Below are positions 10,433-23,046 of a stretch of DNA of 64,000 nucleotides, one piece after another; position 1 is the stretch's first letter; each line of letters starts with the position of its first letter. Made by a program: the position numbers and the translations under genes. The notes under the pieces are model-generated. The model saw nothing but the letters and a program-made list of their open reading frames with translations, did no database searches and was not told the origin of the DNA. This DNA comes from Chlorokybus atmophyticus (Eukaryota; Streptophyta; Chlorokybophyceae; Chlorokybales; Chlorokybaceae). Location: contig RHPI01002069.1 of assembly GCA_009103225.1 (NCBI GenBank), positions 124,001 to 188,000 of the forward strand. The letters run 5' to 3'.

Positions 10433-10613
10433 ATTTGCCCGAATACACCCACCCCCTACAAACAAAGCCCCCCCCCCCCCAAATCAATGAGGTGGGGTGG
10501 GGTGGGGGGTATTAACAGGGTACTCTTTCGCTTGTGAAAGGGGTGGTGGTAAATACAGCCACCCCCGGAACATCCATGGGGGCGTTGTAACAGGGGGGGA
10601 TATTCGGGCAAAT
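10433..10613. mobile_element. MITE-like foldback element
   Basis: ATTTGCCCGAATA at 10433-10445 is perfectly inverted at 10601-10613 (TATTCGGGCAAAT). The similarity extends inward for about 15 more bases (C-runs followed by TACAA on one side, TTACAA on the complement of the other). The 155-bp interior is C/G-run rich and non-coding. A terminus-like copy lies at 40771-40816. Confidence 0.6.
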
Positions 10614-13613
10614 ACGGTAGGTTGCTATTATAGGTGGGAGCCTACTTGCATACATGTCTCACAATACCATTGTGCCACGAAATCTTCGTAAAGGAAATAT
10701 AATTTGGCGAGAGCACTTTACGAAACTCACTTCTCGGCGGCCAGACTTATGCAATGCTGTTAAACTGGTATGCATAGATTGGCGGGGGTTTGACAAAATA
10801 CTGATTTCATATTTTGCGGCGCCTCTCACAAAGATTTTGTGGCATTACGGTATACGTAACACTAAGACTCTTCCCACAAGAAACGGTTGAAGCCTTGTGT
10901 ACAAGCGTGCGTGCACACATAAGGGCTATGCAAGCATGCAAGGCGGTGTCTTGTACACCTTGTGTTATGATGTAACTCTATGACATGAATACGACAAGCC
11001 GTAAGTGGCATACCGCATAAGCGTTGAGACTCGGGGTGATGTATGTGACGCCATCACGTGTGGTCATATGTGCTTATCCAAATTCTCTTTACTATCCCAA
11101 ATTCACACTATTGTTAAATGTCTCATAAGACTCATGAGCACATTGATTATTACATATAAGTAGGACCATTCATGTGAATGGTAATTGATGTGATTTGACT
11201 GTGTAATCAATGGTACACACGCTAATGACACGTACACATCAATTTTGTTCTTTCGTTAATGTTGTAAAACAATAGCCCAGTATATTTGCGAGATCACAAT
11301 TTTGGACATATGACGTCAAAATCGAAACGACCGTTTGCTTGGGTGCAAGTACTGTGCCAATAGTGTTCATTGCAACGTATATAGGTTGCAAGCGATCACG
11401 TACCGGTATATATTCAAAGTGTATTATACTTCAAGAAGTAAGATTAGCAAGAAATGCCTAAATATACGTACCGAAAATTTATGCATATGCATGCATTCAC
11501 CATGAATTGTCAGCACGATGCATTCGTCACCATATTCAAGTTGCTCAATGTAAAAGCACAATTTACAAGATGATTCTGATTTTCGGCTGCAGTTGCCGAG
11601 CCGCGTTATTACTTGATACCCTGTATGTAGCATTTAAATCACTTCTTATATATATGTTGTATATAAGTGTGTTAACAAATTACATATATATGCAAGTTAC
11701 CTTTGATACATAAAGTGTAATTATTGTATAATATAAGTCATGTACATAAACATTATGATTGTACATATATGAGATGGGGCATGTATCCGACATGTGGCTC
11801 CCCATATAGCGGCGACTTTAACTATCATAGCCCATAATGGTTAAGGCGTTGATGTTGTAGTATTATTTGTGCGATTGACATACATAATGCATAATGATAA
11901 CATTACGCTACATACTACCCTTACTGTAAATTATATTACACATAGCAATTACAATCGTGTACATAAAGCGATTAAATAAGTTTGGGTGTCATTGTGCATA
12001 GTACATGACAACTGATGATGTACGCACATTATAAACGTTTTTGCTTACAATTGCTATTAAGCGATTTTGTATTTGTTGGTGTGCACCACAAGCATGCGTT
12101 GCCCACACATACAATAATTATATTGCTAATGAATATATGCACCTCGCGACTCTGCTATTATGAATGAGTTCAAAGTAGTAATCAGTACGACTATTAGCGA
12201 TGTTGAAAATCGTCAGTTAAATAAAAACACTTGAATCTACTCGTGGCATCTGTTGGCTATAGCTGCGATGCTGAACTCGCTTGAATCTGATTGTAACAAC
12301 AAATGGCTTAGACATGTAATGCAATACAAACAATTGATGCGCGACATGCACTGTCATGCGCCCAGCATTAACATAACACTAAATTATTGATTTGTCATCA
12401 ACACTAACACCATACAGCGTCAAGCGTAACGTATGGCATTCAACTCTAATGTGTATGAAAGCCTTTAGGTTGGTGTTTCCAATCGGTAACAAGCCACTAC
12501 TAAAGAAACCCGCGAGGCATGGTAGCAAGCACATCATCAAGACGCAGCAGCAATAGCAGTAGTTAGATACGAATGTAGCGAGTAATTTAATTGGTTTCGT
12601 TTTAACCCATGTTTTTAGAGTTGAGTTACATGGCGAGAAATCAAGCTTAGCGTGCTATCCAAAGTGCATAGCAACAATTGGAGTTTACATTTATTGGGCT
12701 CTGCGCTCTGCAATGAGGTTGATGTAACTTTAAGCAGCTGGGAAAGGCTTCACCTCAGATTCCTCTCGCAAGAAGACGCTGAAGCCAACCATGCTGTAAC
12801 AATGTACAAATAATGCGGACAGCATAGGGTATAACAGAGGGGCCACAAGCAAACAAGCAGACACACAACAACCAAAGCAATATAGACCACCACAAGGCAC
12901 ATACAACTAGCTAGCTATGGGGCTAGACCTATGTGCATGCAAGGCAGGCAGTGAGGCAGGCAGTACGCAGGCAGTAGCAGCTATGATAGCCCTGCCAAAC
13001 TACCTGCACAAGGTAGGAGGCAGGCAAAGGCTTGGGTGAGGCAGTGTGACACTGGACGGCAAGGATGACAAGGACGACGACGAGCATATGTGTATAATAA
13101 ATAGAATGCAAGGATTGTGGCATGCATGAGAGTGTGACACACACATGCATGAGCAGTCTACTCACCACATTATGAAGCACTCTCATAAACCACCTGGCTA
13201 CTAACCTAGCTGCTACCTACCTTCTCTACTGCCCATACCCATTAGACATGCATGCATGCATGCATGCGTGCGTCATCACCTGCACATGCGCCTTGGTGTG
13301 CACATGCGCAGACCTGTATGGTGTGCATGAATTGTTGTGCGACATCATTGTTACATGTTCAACAAACAATACATGCACACACTCAAACTCGCAGACTCAT
13401 GGATGGTTAGCCTATTCTGCTGCGGAGGCTATCCGTGATGCATCAAACAATGCAGCACCATAAGCATGATAGATATACTGTGCAGCTAAAGTGTTTGTGC
13501 TTCTACGACAACTGTATGCTGTACATATACACAAATGTGTGTCTATCAAAAACCAACAACACAATACGCAATGATACTACATCGAATCTGAAAGAATTGA
13601 TGTTTGATAGAGT
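10614..13613. other. AT-rich gene-poor region
   Basis: About 10.9-12.7 kb is clearly more AT-rich than the rest, with many ATATAT/TACAT words and no frame resembling a known protein. At about 12.84-13.05 kb there are AAGCAAACAAGCAG and GGCAGGCAG-type repeats, and at 13248-13272 a (TGCA)n run. One copy of a dispersed repeat core lies at 13096-13140. No RNA gene was recognised. Confidence 0.5.
13096..13140 (+). repeat. Dispersed repeat, copy A
   Basis: The core AAATAGAATGCAAGGATTGT is followed by GGCATGCATGAGAGTGTG. Copies with two substituted core bases occur at 41368-41411 and 57081-57103. Confidence 0.7.
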
Positions 13614-15405
13614 CTATCCTTGCTCGGCGTCATGCGGTTCATCCTCCTCTCTCTCAACTTGAGAATAAGAGTAAATGCTCTCTCTCTTGTTCCTTGGAAC
13701 AACATCATCACGCGGCGCCTTGCGATCGGCAGAGTACAACACGTAATGTTGAATGATAAAAAGTACGTCGAATAAAGCCGTTTCCTGTACAGCATGACAA
13801 CGACAGCAGTCATGTACGCAGACATATGTATGCGCTCAGTTGGATGGCAACTCTAAGCATGCGTATGTATGGTAACAGGTAAAGAAGGGAGGGAGATGCT
13901 GCTACTCACCACAGAAAGCCCCACTTTGCCTACGTTGCCAGCAAAGCTTGCAAAGGAGCCTGCAATGACACAACATGAAAAGATTGCTGATCAAGATGTG
14001 CCAACAACTGCATAAGAAATCAACAGTAGTAACTGTGTTGCCATGTGACCGCCACAGTGAACATGCAGCATAACAGCCATACCTTGATCAATGCACAGCA
14101 CAAACAGCTGCGTGAAGTTGAACACCGCCCCCGTGAGGTCCAGAAGGATGTTTCCTATCGACCAGCCAATGGTGCTCTTTCGTGCGTAGTTCATGTAAGC
14201 CTGTGCATCGATTTCAAGCTTACAACCACTGATATAAACAGAAACTCGAGCTACAATAACTTCAAGTAACACAATGTGTACCTGAGGTGCGTACTTGATG
14301 GCCGTCATGAACAGCTGCAGGTAGCTGCCAAGGGCATGCAACGTGGTCATTTATTCATGCACGCAAGATCGTTATCACAAATACGAATCACTGCATGTGG
14401 TGCTTACTTACTTGGCGGTGTTTACAGCCCAAAGCCAGCGATCAAACACGACGGCCTGCACAAGCGCGAAACCCAAGAGCGCCCACGCGCACGCGCTGAT
14501 GGCGCCGGCTACACGAGACACGCGCTGGCTCCCTCTCTGTGATTTTGATCATGAGGCTGCAGCCATCGAGAGAGACACATGCACTCATATGTGTGTCACT
14601 CTGTGTATGCGCTCAGACCTGCATGCAGGCGTATACCCATGCGCACACATGCACACGAGCACAAACACGCCAATAACCGCGCACGTGATGTGCACGTGTG
14701 TATACACGTACACATTACACAATACGTGCGCAGACAGCAACACCCTTGATACAATAACACACCACGCACGCAGCAATCGGTGTCACTCCACCTCGTAAAT
14801 GAGCACTTGGAACAGCGTGAATGTCACCAACGCCACCGCATGCGAAGAGAACGCAACGTCGCTTGCCGACACCGGGATGGGCTTCGCAACACCAGCGTGT
14901 CAAACAAGCAATCACACAACGAATGTAATACAAAGTGCGTGTGCGTGTGCATTTGCATTGCATGCGTGCGTGTGCGTGCAAAGCCGTGAATGCGGCCATA
15001 CCGCATGCGGTCCGAACTTTTGTCTGTACTGCCTCTGCACTTGCGGGACGGCCAGCATGCCCACGTTGAACAGGAAGTAGGAAGCATGCTTGGTGAAGTT
15101 GAACACCGCAAAGTCGAAGTTGAAACCAACCACACTGCAGACACAAACACACAGTGACGCAATTGACACCAACAACACCAACCATGCAGCAACAGCAACC
15201 ACAGCATTGAGCAACAACAGTGACAACCACAGCAGTAACGTTTTCAACTCTCATGCCTTTTGCGTCGGTGGTTGAGTATGGCCTGCGGGTAGAACGACAC
15301 GGACCAGGCGGCGAAGCCCGCCCACCCGCACGCCTCGTACGCCGCCTGCGCCCACACAGACGACCAACCCCACGCCGCCTCCACCGCCGCCGCAGGCGAG
15401 CCCAT
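13614..15405 (-). CDS. CTNS: Cystinosin (PQ-loop lysosomal/vacuolar cystine-proton symporter)
   Basis: Eight exons on the minus strand: 15257-15405, 15002-15134, 14792-14881, 14412-14536, 14282-14324, 14083-14200, 13910-13959 and 13614-13784, giving 292 aa. Two PQ-loop motifs are present: SVSFYPQAILNHRRKS in exons 1-2 and KYAPQAYMNYARKSTIGWSIGN in exons 5-6, the second very close to the cystinosin signature. Asp residues that carry protons in the family are visible in NFDF, SASDVAF and GNILLDLTG. The near-C-terminal FIIQHYVLY also fits. Seven transmembrane helices are expected. It exports cystine from the lytic vacuole together with a proton. The protein lacks the long glycosylated N-terminal domain of the animal form. 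Intron 1 uses a GC donor (GCATGA). It shares a 125-bp promoter with the gene at 15531. The exon 3 acceptor (GAAG) is weak. Confidence 0.9.
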
Positions 15406-15530
15406 CAACCCCTACCCTGGCCTGGTAAATAGCGGCCTGGTCCGACCCTTGGCGTGGCAGACTTAGGCTGGCCTGGTCTGGTGTGGCCTGGCCTGGCCTG
15501 GCTGAGATAGCCACAGCCTAGCCAACCGGC
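15406..15530. promoter_or_regulatory. Bidirectional promoter with CCTGG repeats
   Basis: Only 125 bp separate the ATG codons of cystinosin (-) and mS34 (+). The interval holds at least eight CCTGG/GGCCTGG units, densest at 15475-15502, and no obvious TATA box. Confidence 0.6.
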
Positions 15531-16650
15531 ATGGCGGCGGCGGCGAAGCGGGCGGCGGGGGCTGTGGTCAAGGCGACCAAGGCGGCGGCAGGTGAGGCGG
15601 GGTCGTCCTCCTCGTCGTCGTCTTCGGCGCAGCGCAACCTGTTCGAGCTGGCCAGGATGTTACCTCAGCACGGACTGGGCGCCGTGTTCTACAAGAAGGA
15701 CTGGGCGGGCTTTAGGTTCAGGCCGCACTACGTCATCACCAGGATACACCACTCACCGGTGAGTTAATACGCATCAATCAGTCAGTCGCTCAGTGCACTA
15801 ACGAGGGTCAATTCTTGGTCGCTTGTTGAGCAATTGTATTGTGTGGCATGCTCTGAATCATAGCACAGACAGAGCAATGCGTGCACTACAGCAACTCAAC
15901 TCATTCGATGCGTTCACCTGGAAGGGTTGAAACACCAACCAAAGGGTTCCAGTGATGGTGCTTTGTCCTTCGCTCCTTGTGTGTTCGTGTGCGTGTGCGT
16001 GCTCATGTGGGTGTAGTGTGATCTGCCGTAAACGAGCGGTGAGATGGTCGCCCCAACCGCGTCAAAGGACACCATGAACCCAACAATCACGGCGATAGTT
16101 GTCGCAATAGCACAGAATGGGGATCCCTGATAACGGCTATGAACAGCAATGCAGTCACGGGATTGAACGTGCATGCGTGCGCGCGTGCATGTACGTTCAA
16201 TCCGTGTTATTGCTCTTGTGTTTATGTCACAACTTGTGCAGGATGGCGCGCACGGCAAAGCGTGGGGTGTTCTCCACTGGCAAGGTGCGTGCATACCAAG
16301 CAGGGGAATGTGGGTGCAGTTTGCACTCCACCCACATTCATATATGAAATGTGGGTGGAGTTTGCACTGCATGAATTGATGTGGGTGCAGTGCAAACTGC
16401 ACCCACTTTCACTTGCATCTGGCCGTCACTGCCACTACCACGCACATGTATCATGCTTCGACATGATCATGGCGCACGTTGCATGGGTGCAGACAAAACA
16501 AGCAGTGAAACAAGGATACGCGGCACGTTGAAGCCGATATGGAAGTTCCGCTCACCGCCGCAGCAGTGGAAAACCCTTCCGCAACAACAACAACAACAAG
16601 AGGGCAGCTCCGTACCGGACATTGATGTGTCCCAAACTTCTACTCCCTAA
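15531..16650 (+). CDS. Mitochondrial small ribosomal subunit protein mS34
   Basis: Exons 15531-15758, 16242-16284 and 16493-16650 give 142 aa, ending TAA. After an Ala/Lys/Ser-rich N-terminus suited to mitochondrial import, residues about 35-76 contain LFELARMLPQHGLGAVFYKK and a VITRI strand. Exon 2 encodes DGAHGKAWGVLHWQ, matching the GKxWGIL signature of mS34, and exon 3 continues with RIRGTLKPIWKFR, like the tryptophan-containing end of the family. The C-terminus is a Gln run and a Ser/Thr-rich tail. mS34 is an RNA-binding structural protein of the mitoribosome small subunit. The gene is divergent from cystinosin. Its 208-bp second intron contains three consecutive hairpins. The call rests on short motifs, so it is moderate. 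Confidence 0.65.
16309..16406. repeat. Three successive hairpins in an mS34 intron
   Basis: TGTGGGTGCAGT-TTGC-ACTCCACCCACA, then an inverted partner GTGGGTGGAGTTTGCACTGC, then a perfect hairpin at 16381-16406 with arms GTGGGTGCAGT and ACTGCACCCAC around a GCAA loop. The first two blocks also pair with each other across CATATATGA. Confidence 0.85.
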
Positions 16651-17622
16651 TCGGTGATGTTGATGTGGGGGATTCTCGTTGCGGCAGTGGATTGTTCAGC
16701 AGATTGAGGTGGGCATTGGGTTGTGGGTCAGGCGCTAGGTGTTGATGCAGCACAAGTTGGGGGAGATGAGCGGTTGCGAGTGGACGTGTATATTGACACA
16801 TGTAGTAGGTCACATAGCATGGGTGCCAAGTGACAGGCGCTGCAGAGTTGAGTATTCTTAAGATGGGGTAGTGACGAGGACACTAACACAGAGAGAGGAA
16901 GACTCAGAGGCCAATGCGTTGCTGGCTAGCTCGTTGACTGCAGACACATGCACAGAATGATTGTACACATGTGATGCAGTGTGGATGTGTCTTGCGTCAG
17001 CTATCTGTGGCAAACAGATCATGGGTTGTGGCCTACGGATTCAACAACCCGATTATGTCTATGTACTGCTTGCTTATGCCAACGCTACTTATGATATGCA
17101 AGCCATTCACCTGAGGGATTACGGCAGCCCGAGCACACGACTCACAGAAGAGCTATGCAAAGCATGCTCAGAAATAGGTATGCACGCGCATGCAACAGTG
17201 GAAGCCAAGGCAAAGGCAGCAATCAACTATGTGGGGGCCAACTCTCGCACTTAATCTCATTTTAGGCGCAACCCATACTAGATACTACAACACAGGCCTA
17301 GACTCGGACCCTCAGGTAGCATCATGCAGGGGCAAGCAGGAGATGACAGCAGCAAAAGACCACCTGCACAATGCAGGGATACATGTACTAGTGGTTGTGT
17401 AACAATATCCGCACACACTACTAGTCATTAGCAACACACACGCCACCGTACCAAATCAATCTATACAAAATAAATGCTCTATACAAAACTTGCAACAGGC
17501 GTTGCTCCTCCTCCGAACACGAGCCTCCATAGGAGCTGTCGTGTTCATCTCAGTCAGACTCACAAAGAGCCGCCAAAAACACCACCACCGCCAACAACAA
17601 CAACACAACAACAACGTCATCA
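16651..17622. other. Spacer without a recognisable gene
   Basis: This is the region downstream of both mS34 (+) and the minus-strand gene ending at 17623. A CAACAACAAC-type run lies at about 17580-17615. No conserved frame was seen. Confidence 0.5.
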
Positions 17623-20600
17623 TTATTTCAGCGAGGCCCGCCATGCGGATTCGATTGCGGCGGCCATGCGTTTGCAGGCGGCAGGGTCGGCGGCGAGTGC
17701 GGAGCGCAGGCGGTGGGACAGCTCCATCTGCACGCTCGCCAGTCCAAGCGCCGCGCCCTGCTGCGACATCGTCATCCGCCCGCTGCTCTCGCCTGTTGTC
17801 AGTCAATGACATGTAAGATCATGATGTTGCTATCACAAACAACGACTGCACTGAGCATAATGATGATGATCACAACCTCAAGCATAGTGGCATAGCAGTG
17901 GGATGAATACTTGAACAACAGCGACAGCAACGACAAGAAACACAACAACACTACTGACGATCGTTACGATTACACCAACCCTCACCTGTGTCTCCAGTGA
18001 AGCGTGGGTTGTCGTTAACAACAAACTCCACCCCTTTCGGCGTCCAGGATGCGAAGAACTCCTGCAGCCCCTGGCGCAGCCTGTCCCTCAGCCGCGCCGC
18101 GAGCTTGTCGTCCCCCATGCGGGCCAGCGCCTTGGTGCCGAGGTCGCAGTCGGACGGGTCCATGCGCGCCGTCGCGCCGGGGTCCATGCGACCGTGAAGG
18201 TCGACGTGCAGGACTCTGAATGGAACGGAAGCATGAGAGCTGGGGAGCGATCATGCACAATCTGGGGGTAAATTCCCGCATATGCGCGCAAATGCCCGAG
18301 TTTGCATGAGTTATGCAAGCAAGTGCATGCTTGTGCACAACTGTGGACGTGTGCACGAGCGTGCTTATGTGCGTTTGAGCGCGTCCACATACAGCTGTTG
18401 TGAACATAGAAACGTACACAAACTCTGTGTAGCCAATAATGCGCGCAAGCGCGCACCACCGATCGAGTCCTATACCTGCTTTGCCCAGGTTTGCAGTTGT
18501 GTTGGCTCGCGAGGCGGGAGAGCACCAGGTTGAAAGGGGACGCCTGAGCTTCTTCACAAGTCAGGTAGTTAGGGTCCCTGTTGGAAGGGTCGGGATCGTC
18601 AAGCAGCACCGACTTGATCACTTCGGTCGGCGCCCATACGACGTGGCTGCCCTTTACCGCTTCTGCAAACCTGATGTTGTAACATGAATTGGGTGAGCAG
18701 CGCACTTAACATCATGGCGCACGAGATATGCACGTGTGTTGCTAAAAGCTGGAGTCTGTTAACACATGGCTTGATGTGCAGATTTGATCCAGTGTGCATT
18801 CAAGTAAGCGTGTGCATTAACATACTTTATGAGCAGAAGATGCATGCGCAGGTATACATATACATATACTGACAAACTTACATGCATACACATGCACATA
18901 TGCGCGGCGACGCACTACAATCAGGCACATGTAATGCGGTCACTTTGATATGTGTCTTACCTCAAGGCGAGAAGGGTGACAAAGTCCTCAGCTTTATGGT
19001 CTTTGTGCAGGTCACGCTTGAGGCTGACACCATGCGGTGCAGTGAATACCATATCCCCTCTCAACCGCACGTCCAACCGCGCAACGCGCGCAAAGTGCGC
19101 AGCATTGACGTGACGGGACAACCGCATGCAAAAGCACGAGTCCGCATCAGAGTCTTCTCCATTGCACTCAACGCAGTCCACGCTATCAATTGTGTCACTC
19201 TCGTGTGCAGCTGCCGCATCATACGGCAACCGCAGCTTTCGCAAAAGATCAGAGGTCGAGTTCACCTCAGCGGATTGCAGCAACTCCGACACCTGAAGCA
19301 CGTGTGCGTGGGTGATGTGTGACTGCTTGCATGAGAACCAACAAGCAAGTCAACTTGTATGTCTCACCTTCTCCTTGACTTGATCATCCGGGCTAACAAC
19401 GCTGGCAGCCGTTGCCAAGTCAGCCTGCCTGCTGCCGCCAACCTCTCCATTCAACTGTTTAACAACCAACAGCTATTGATGGTTCAACACCAAGCATGTG
19501 ACAGCTACTGACACATTTTCAAAAAGAAGCAATTATAGCTGGGGGACACCTGACTCCCTGACTCACATACACACATCATCTGCGAGCTGGTCCGCAATGG
19601 CGTGCAGCGCCTCCCGCGGGAACAGCTGCTGGACATCGCGGCCGCACTTGGCCGCGATGACGTGGTTCAGAAGGCACGGCGCGCCGCGGAAGTGGGTCGA
19701 GGAAGGGAGAGAATCATTGCGGTCGCCGACGTGGTGCCAGGAGGTGTCCACAGCGCGATACAGGTCTGAGAGCTGCGAGTACACACACACACACACACAG
19801 ACTGAACCACGTGGTTTGAACAGCTGACATGTGCAAATAACACCTCATGGGCACCTCTGCGACTGGTACTGCACTGTCTGGAGTAACTAAACTACCCTGC
19901 CTGCTGCTCGAAACATGCTACCAAGAGTATGGGAATGTCTCTCAAGTCAATGTCTTATGTTCAACTCGAAACATGAATAGTGCAACTATTTTCTGTAGCT
20001 CTACAATGGTGCTTGAGACTGATCTTTCAATGCAGTCATATCAATGAGGGCTGTGTCACGCAGTGTCATGCAACAGGTTGCAAGTATCGAAATGCTGTTG
20101 TCTGATTACGGAAGCTAGTGATGAGTTCAACATACTGATAAAAAGATGTATGTTGCTGACCAGAGAGGTGACCAGACTGATAAGCAAAGTGCGTTTATCT
20201 TACTGTTGCATGCTGCAATGGGTTCATGTCAAGGAAATGACAGTCGTGTCGTGATAATGTTTGCTGCATAGACATCATGCATTTTCCAACGTTGACACTC
20301 AAATTCTGCTCTCTCACATGTGGGACACAGAGATCAACAACTATGCATGCATCACATCGACCTCAACATCTTGACTGAACATCTTGCATGCACTTCAGCT
20401 AAGAGCTCTGTTTCACGTTAAAGTAGAAGCTTACTGCTGATGGATCTCACACATGCATGTGGACAGCACGCAAGCCATGCACCACCACCAGACCACCAGC
20501 ACCTTGCTGAGCTTGATGGCCTGCAGCGTCGACAGCCTCGCTTCATGCTCCGCGGGCGGGAAGTGCCGACGCACGACTGCGGTCAGCTCCGCTGGCACCG

Positions 20601-20652
20601 CGGACACCGTCCCCGCCCCCGCCGCCGTCCCCGCCGCCGCCGCCGCCACCAT
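17623..20652 (-). CDS. N-formylglutamate amidohydrolase-like metal hydrolase
   Basis: Seven minus-strand exons: 20503-20652, 19575-19772, 19368-19454, 18961-19292, 18476-18670, 17986-18215 and 17623-17792, giving 453 aa; an in-frame ATG lies 30 bp further upstream. Visible motifs in order: MVFTAPHG with a nearby His-Lys-Asp-His, VLHVDLHGRMDP, CDLGTKAL, VNDNPRFTG and a C-terminal LASVQMELS. A TAPHG-type metal-binding start, DLHG and the late VQ-E-LS helix are the arrangement of the N-formylglutamate deformylase/amidohydrolase family, which uses zinc to split N-acyl bonds. The N-terminal 200 residues show no domain I know, and the family call is from motif recall only. Intron 1 is 730 bp with a (CA)n tract near its acceptor. 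The end -AWRASLK is supported by the frame. Confidence 0.5.
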
Positions 20653-21151
20653 GGCCACCCTTACCCGCTGCCACGTCAACATTAGCACACGCAAGCTTTT
20701 GATCTGATCTCATCTTGCGGGGGATGAGTGAATCAATCCGTAACCAGTCACCAATCTTCTGATTCACTGATTGACCGATGACTGATTCAGTGTTTCATTG
20801 ATGCTGTGCCAGCAGCTGTGGAGAGATTTGCGCGTATCGCAGGCGTTACGCCTCTCCCGCGCAACACACGTAACCGATTGACGCTGTCAGCGCGGAAGAG
20901 GCGTATCTAAGTTACGCCCACGCACAGGCTTCGTATCTGCTCACAAAATCCTGCCCTTTGCTAGAGTTTCAGTGCAAGTAACCATTTCAGGCACAGGCGG
21001 CGAGGGTGGCGGCGGTATCGGTGGCGGTGTGCTTGCGATATTGGTAGAGTGGTCGTCGCTGTGGTGAACTTCGACAACGTCGAGCGGTCACTGCGATTTG
21101 CTGCCCTTTCTGAGCGAAATCAAGCTCCCTTGCTGAGCAACTTCAGAAGCC

Positions 21152-21409
21152 ATGGTGCTGGGCTATATCGTCCGGTTTGCGCTTTACCTGGTGTCGCTGG
21201 CTCTAAGCTCCGTCAGCCACCTTCTCAAGTGGCGGCTTGCCTACGGCGTCCTGGCCTTCCTTGTCCTGATGGTCTACACCCGTAGCGACAGCCCCTCGCA
21301 GGTCGCCAAGAAGGATGACATGAAACCACTCATCGACATTGGGGCGCCGACCACGAAGATGGCCACACAGCCGATGAGCCTGCCGCCAGCTGGAGAGCCA
21401 CGCTTCTAG
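21152..21409 (+). CDS. Small membrane protein, unknown function
   Basis: Single exon, 85 aa, ATG in a GCCATGG context. Residues about 3-50 are hydrophobic with one or two membrane helices (LGYIVRFALYLVSLALSSV and LAYGVLAFLVLMV) separated by a charged turn; the tail is hydrophilic with Lys, Asp and Pro. No family was recognised. It lies 500 bp upstream of and divergent from the amidohydrolase-like gene. Confidence 0.4.
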   Translation: MVLGYIVRFALYLVSLALSSVSHLLKWRLAYGVLAFLVLMVYTRSDSPSQVAKKDDMKPLIDIGAPTTKMATQPMSLPPAGEPRF

Positions 21410-23046
21410 CTTGAAACAAGCCTTAAAGCTGAGCAAAGAGAGAAAAAGAGAGGTTCGCACTGCTGCGCTGTGAGATGAAGTGGAAGATGAATCCTGTGCC
21501 AGAGCAAAGCCCAGCACAGCATATTCCCCTGAGAGCTGCATAGCACAGCATAACGCAGCACAGCAGAGCAGTTGAAACCCGCATGTAAGCTCGCGTATAC
21601 ACCAGTGCAGATGTTGGAGAGATCAGTTGTTGTTTGTGTGTTTGTTTGGAGTGAGGGACCACAATCTTGTTGTACAGCTGTATAGAAACACATTGTAATG
21701 TAGAGAGCGCTTCTCTGATATGTAGTTTCAGTTTGGTTTGCTTCAGATCACTTCGAATGCTGTGGTTGCGCCTTGTGTGCATTTGACTGTGTACCGGGTG
21801 CTGTATCATACATGCTCAAAACGTGTTTGCATGCGCACTCAGTTAGTGTAGACTACTTGTACAAGACCACTGATGGTAGCAATGAGAGCACTACACAATG
21901 GCATCTGCATGCACAATTGACGCCATGTGACACGCCACGCGCAGCTTGTGCATCTATGCGAGTCATGCAAATGAACATGCACGCATGTGCACTGCCCCAG
22001 TCTTGATGGTAGGCCACTCGGCTGTGCTTTGATGCATGCATTCTCTCATGCACGTATGCGTTTGCTTCCTTGACGTATGGTTCTACATTCCCTAGTGGCA
22101 GAACAGTATATCGAACAGGCAGTCACATGAGCACAAGTTGGTTAAGAATATCAGATCTTGTCGCCAGCCAGCACAATCTGTCAAGCATACGTAAAGTTGC
22201 ACTGTACCCAAGCTGCTGTGCAAGCTCGCTTGCTACAACAGCGACTTGGTTTTGTGCAAACCGCAGTGGCAGCTTCAGTGTACCACCTGCCAAGAAGATG
22301 TGTATGTTCGCAACCAGCTGTAATTAACATGAGTCGGTGTTATGTGGCAGAACTCCGTGCAGGGGACTGCAATACATAAGGCAGGCACAAGTGCACAGAG
22401 TGTTGCAGCTTGTGTAGATGCTTGCACGTGTGCACTTTCACTTGCATCTCTTGCTTTATAGGTAATGCAACGACTGTTTGTCATGCCATTTGAGAGTTGG
22501 TAGCGTGCAGTGCTACTCAGAAGCAACAGTCACTCCTGTTTATCGACCAATCGCAATCCCACATGGTAATGGAAGGCTGCATTGATGTCTAGCTCTGTTT
22601 GTTGTGTTTGCGTTTGTGCGCTTCTTGTAGCGTGGTTGTGCAGTAGTTGAAGATGTTGGCAAAAATGGAGCAGCTTTTGCAGTTTTCAACTGCACACCTT
22701 ATAATAGCTTCACTGTGCCAGTGCACTAGTGTACACAAAGGTACCAATTTTACTCTACTCTAGCCACGCTACCACTGCAAGCCAGGGCAGAGACACTATC
22801 ACTAGTCTCTGCTACTGCAACCGGCTGGCATACTGTTGTAAACTACACCTATGCAACTTGTGTTGCAGCCGGTGCTTAGGCACTCGGACCTTTCTTCAGA
22901 GGCCTCCGGGGCCTTGAACCTCCAGACAAACAGAACAAGAACAACTGGCAAGCGGGGAGGAGTAGAAGTCCCCATATGCCGACAATAGCATCAACACACT
23001 ACCGAGTGAATCTTTAAAACTACAAGTACACCCTCCTCAGCCCCTG
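21410..23046. other. Spacer without a recognisable gene
   Basis: Frames are short and overlap in all phases. AGCACAGCA-type repeats occur near 21.55 kb and TGCATGC words near 21.9-22.0 kb. Nothing else was supported. Confidence 0.5.
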
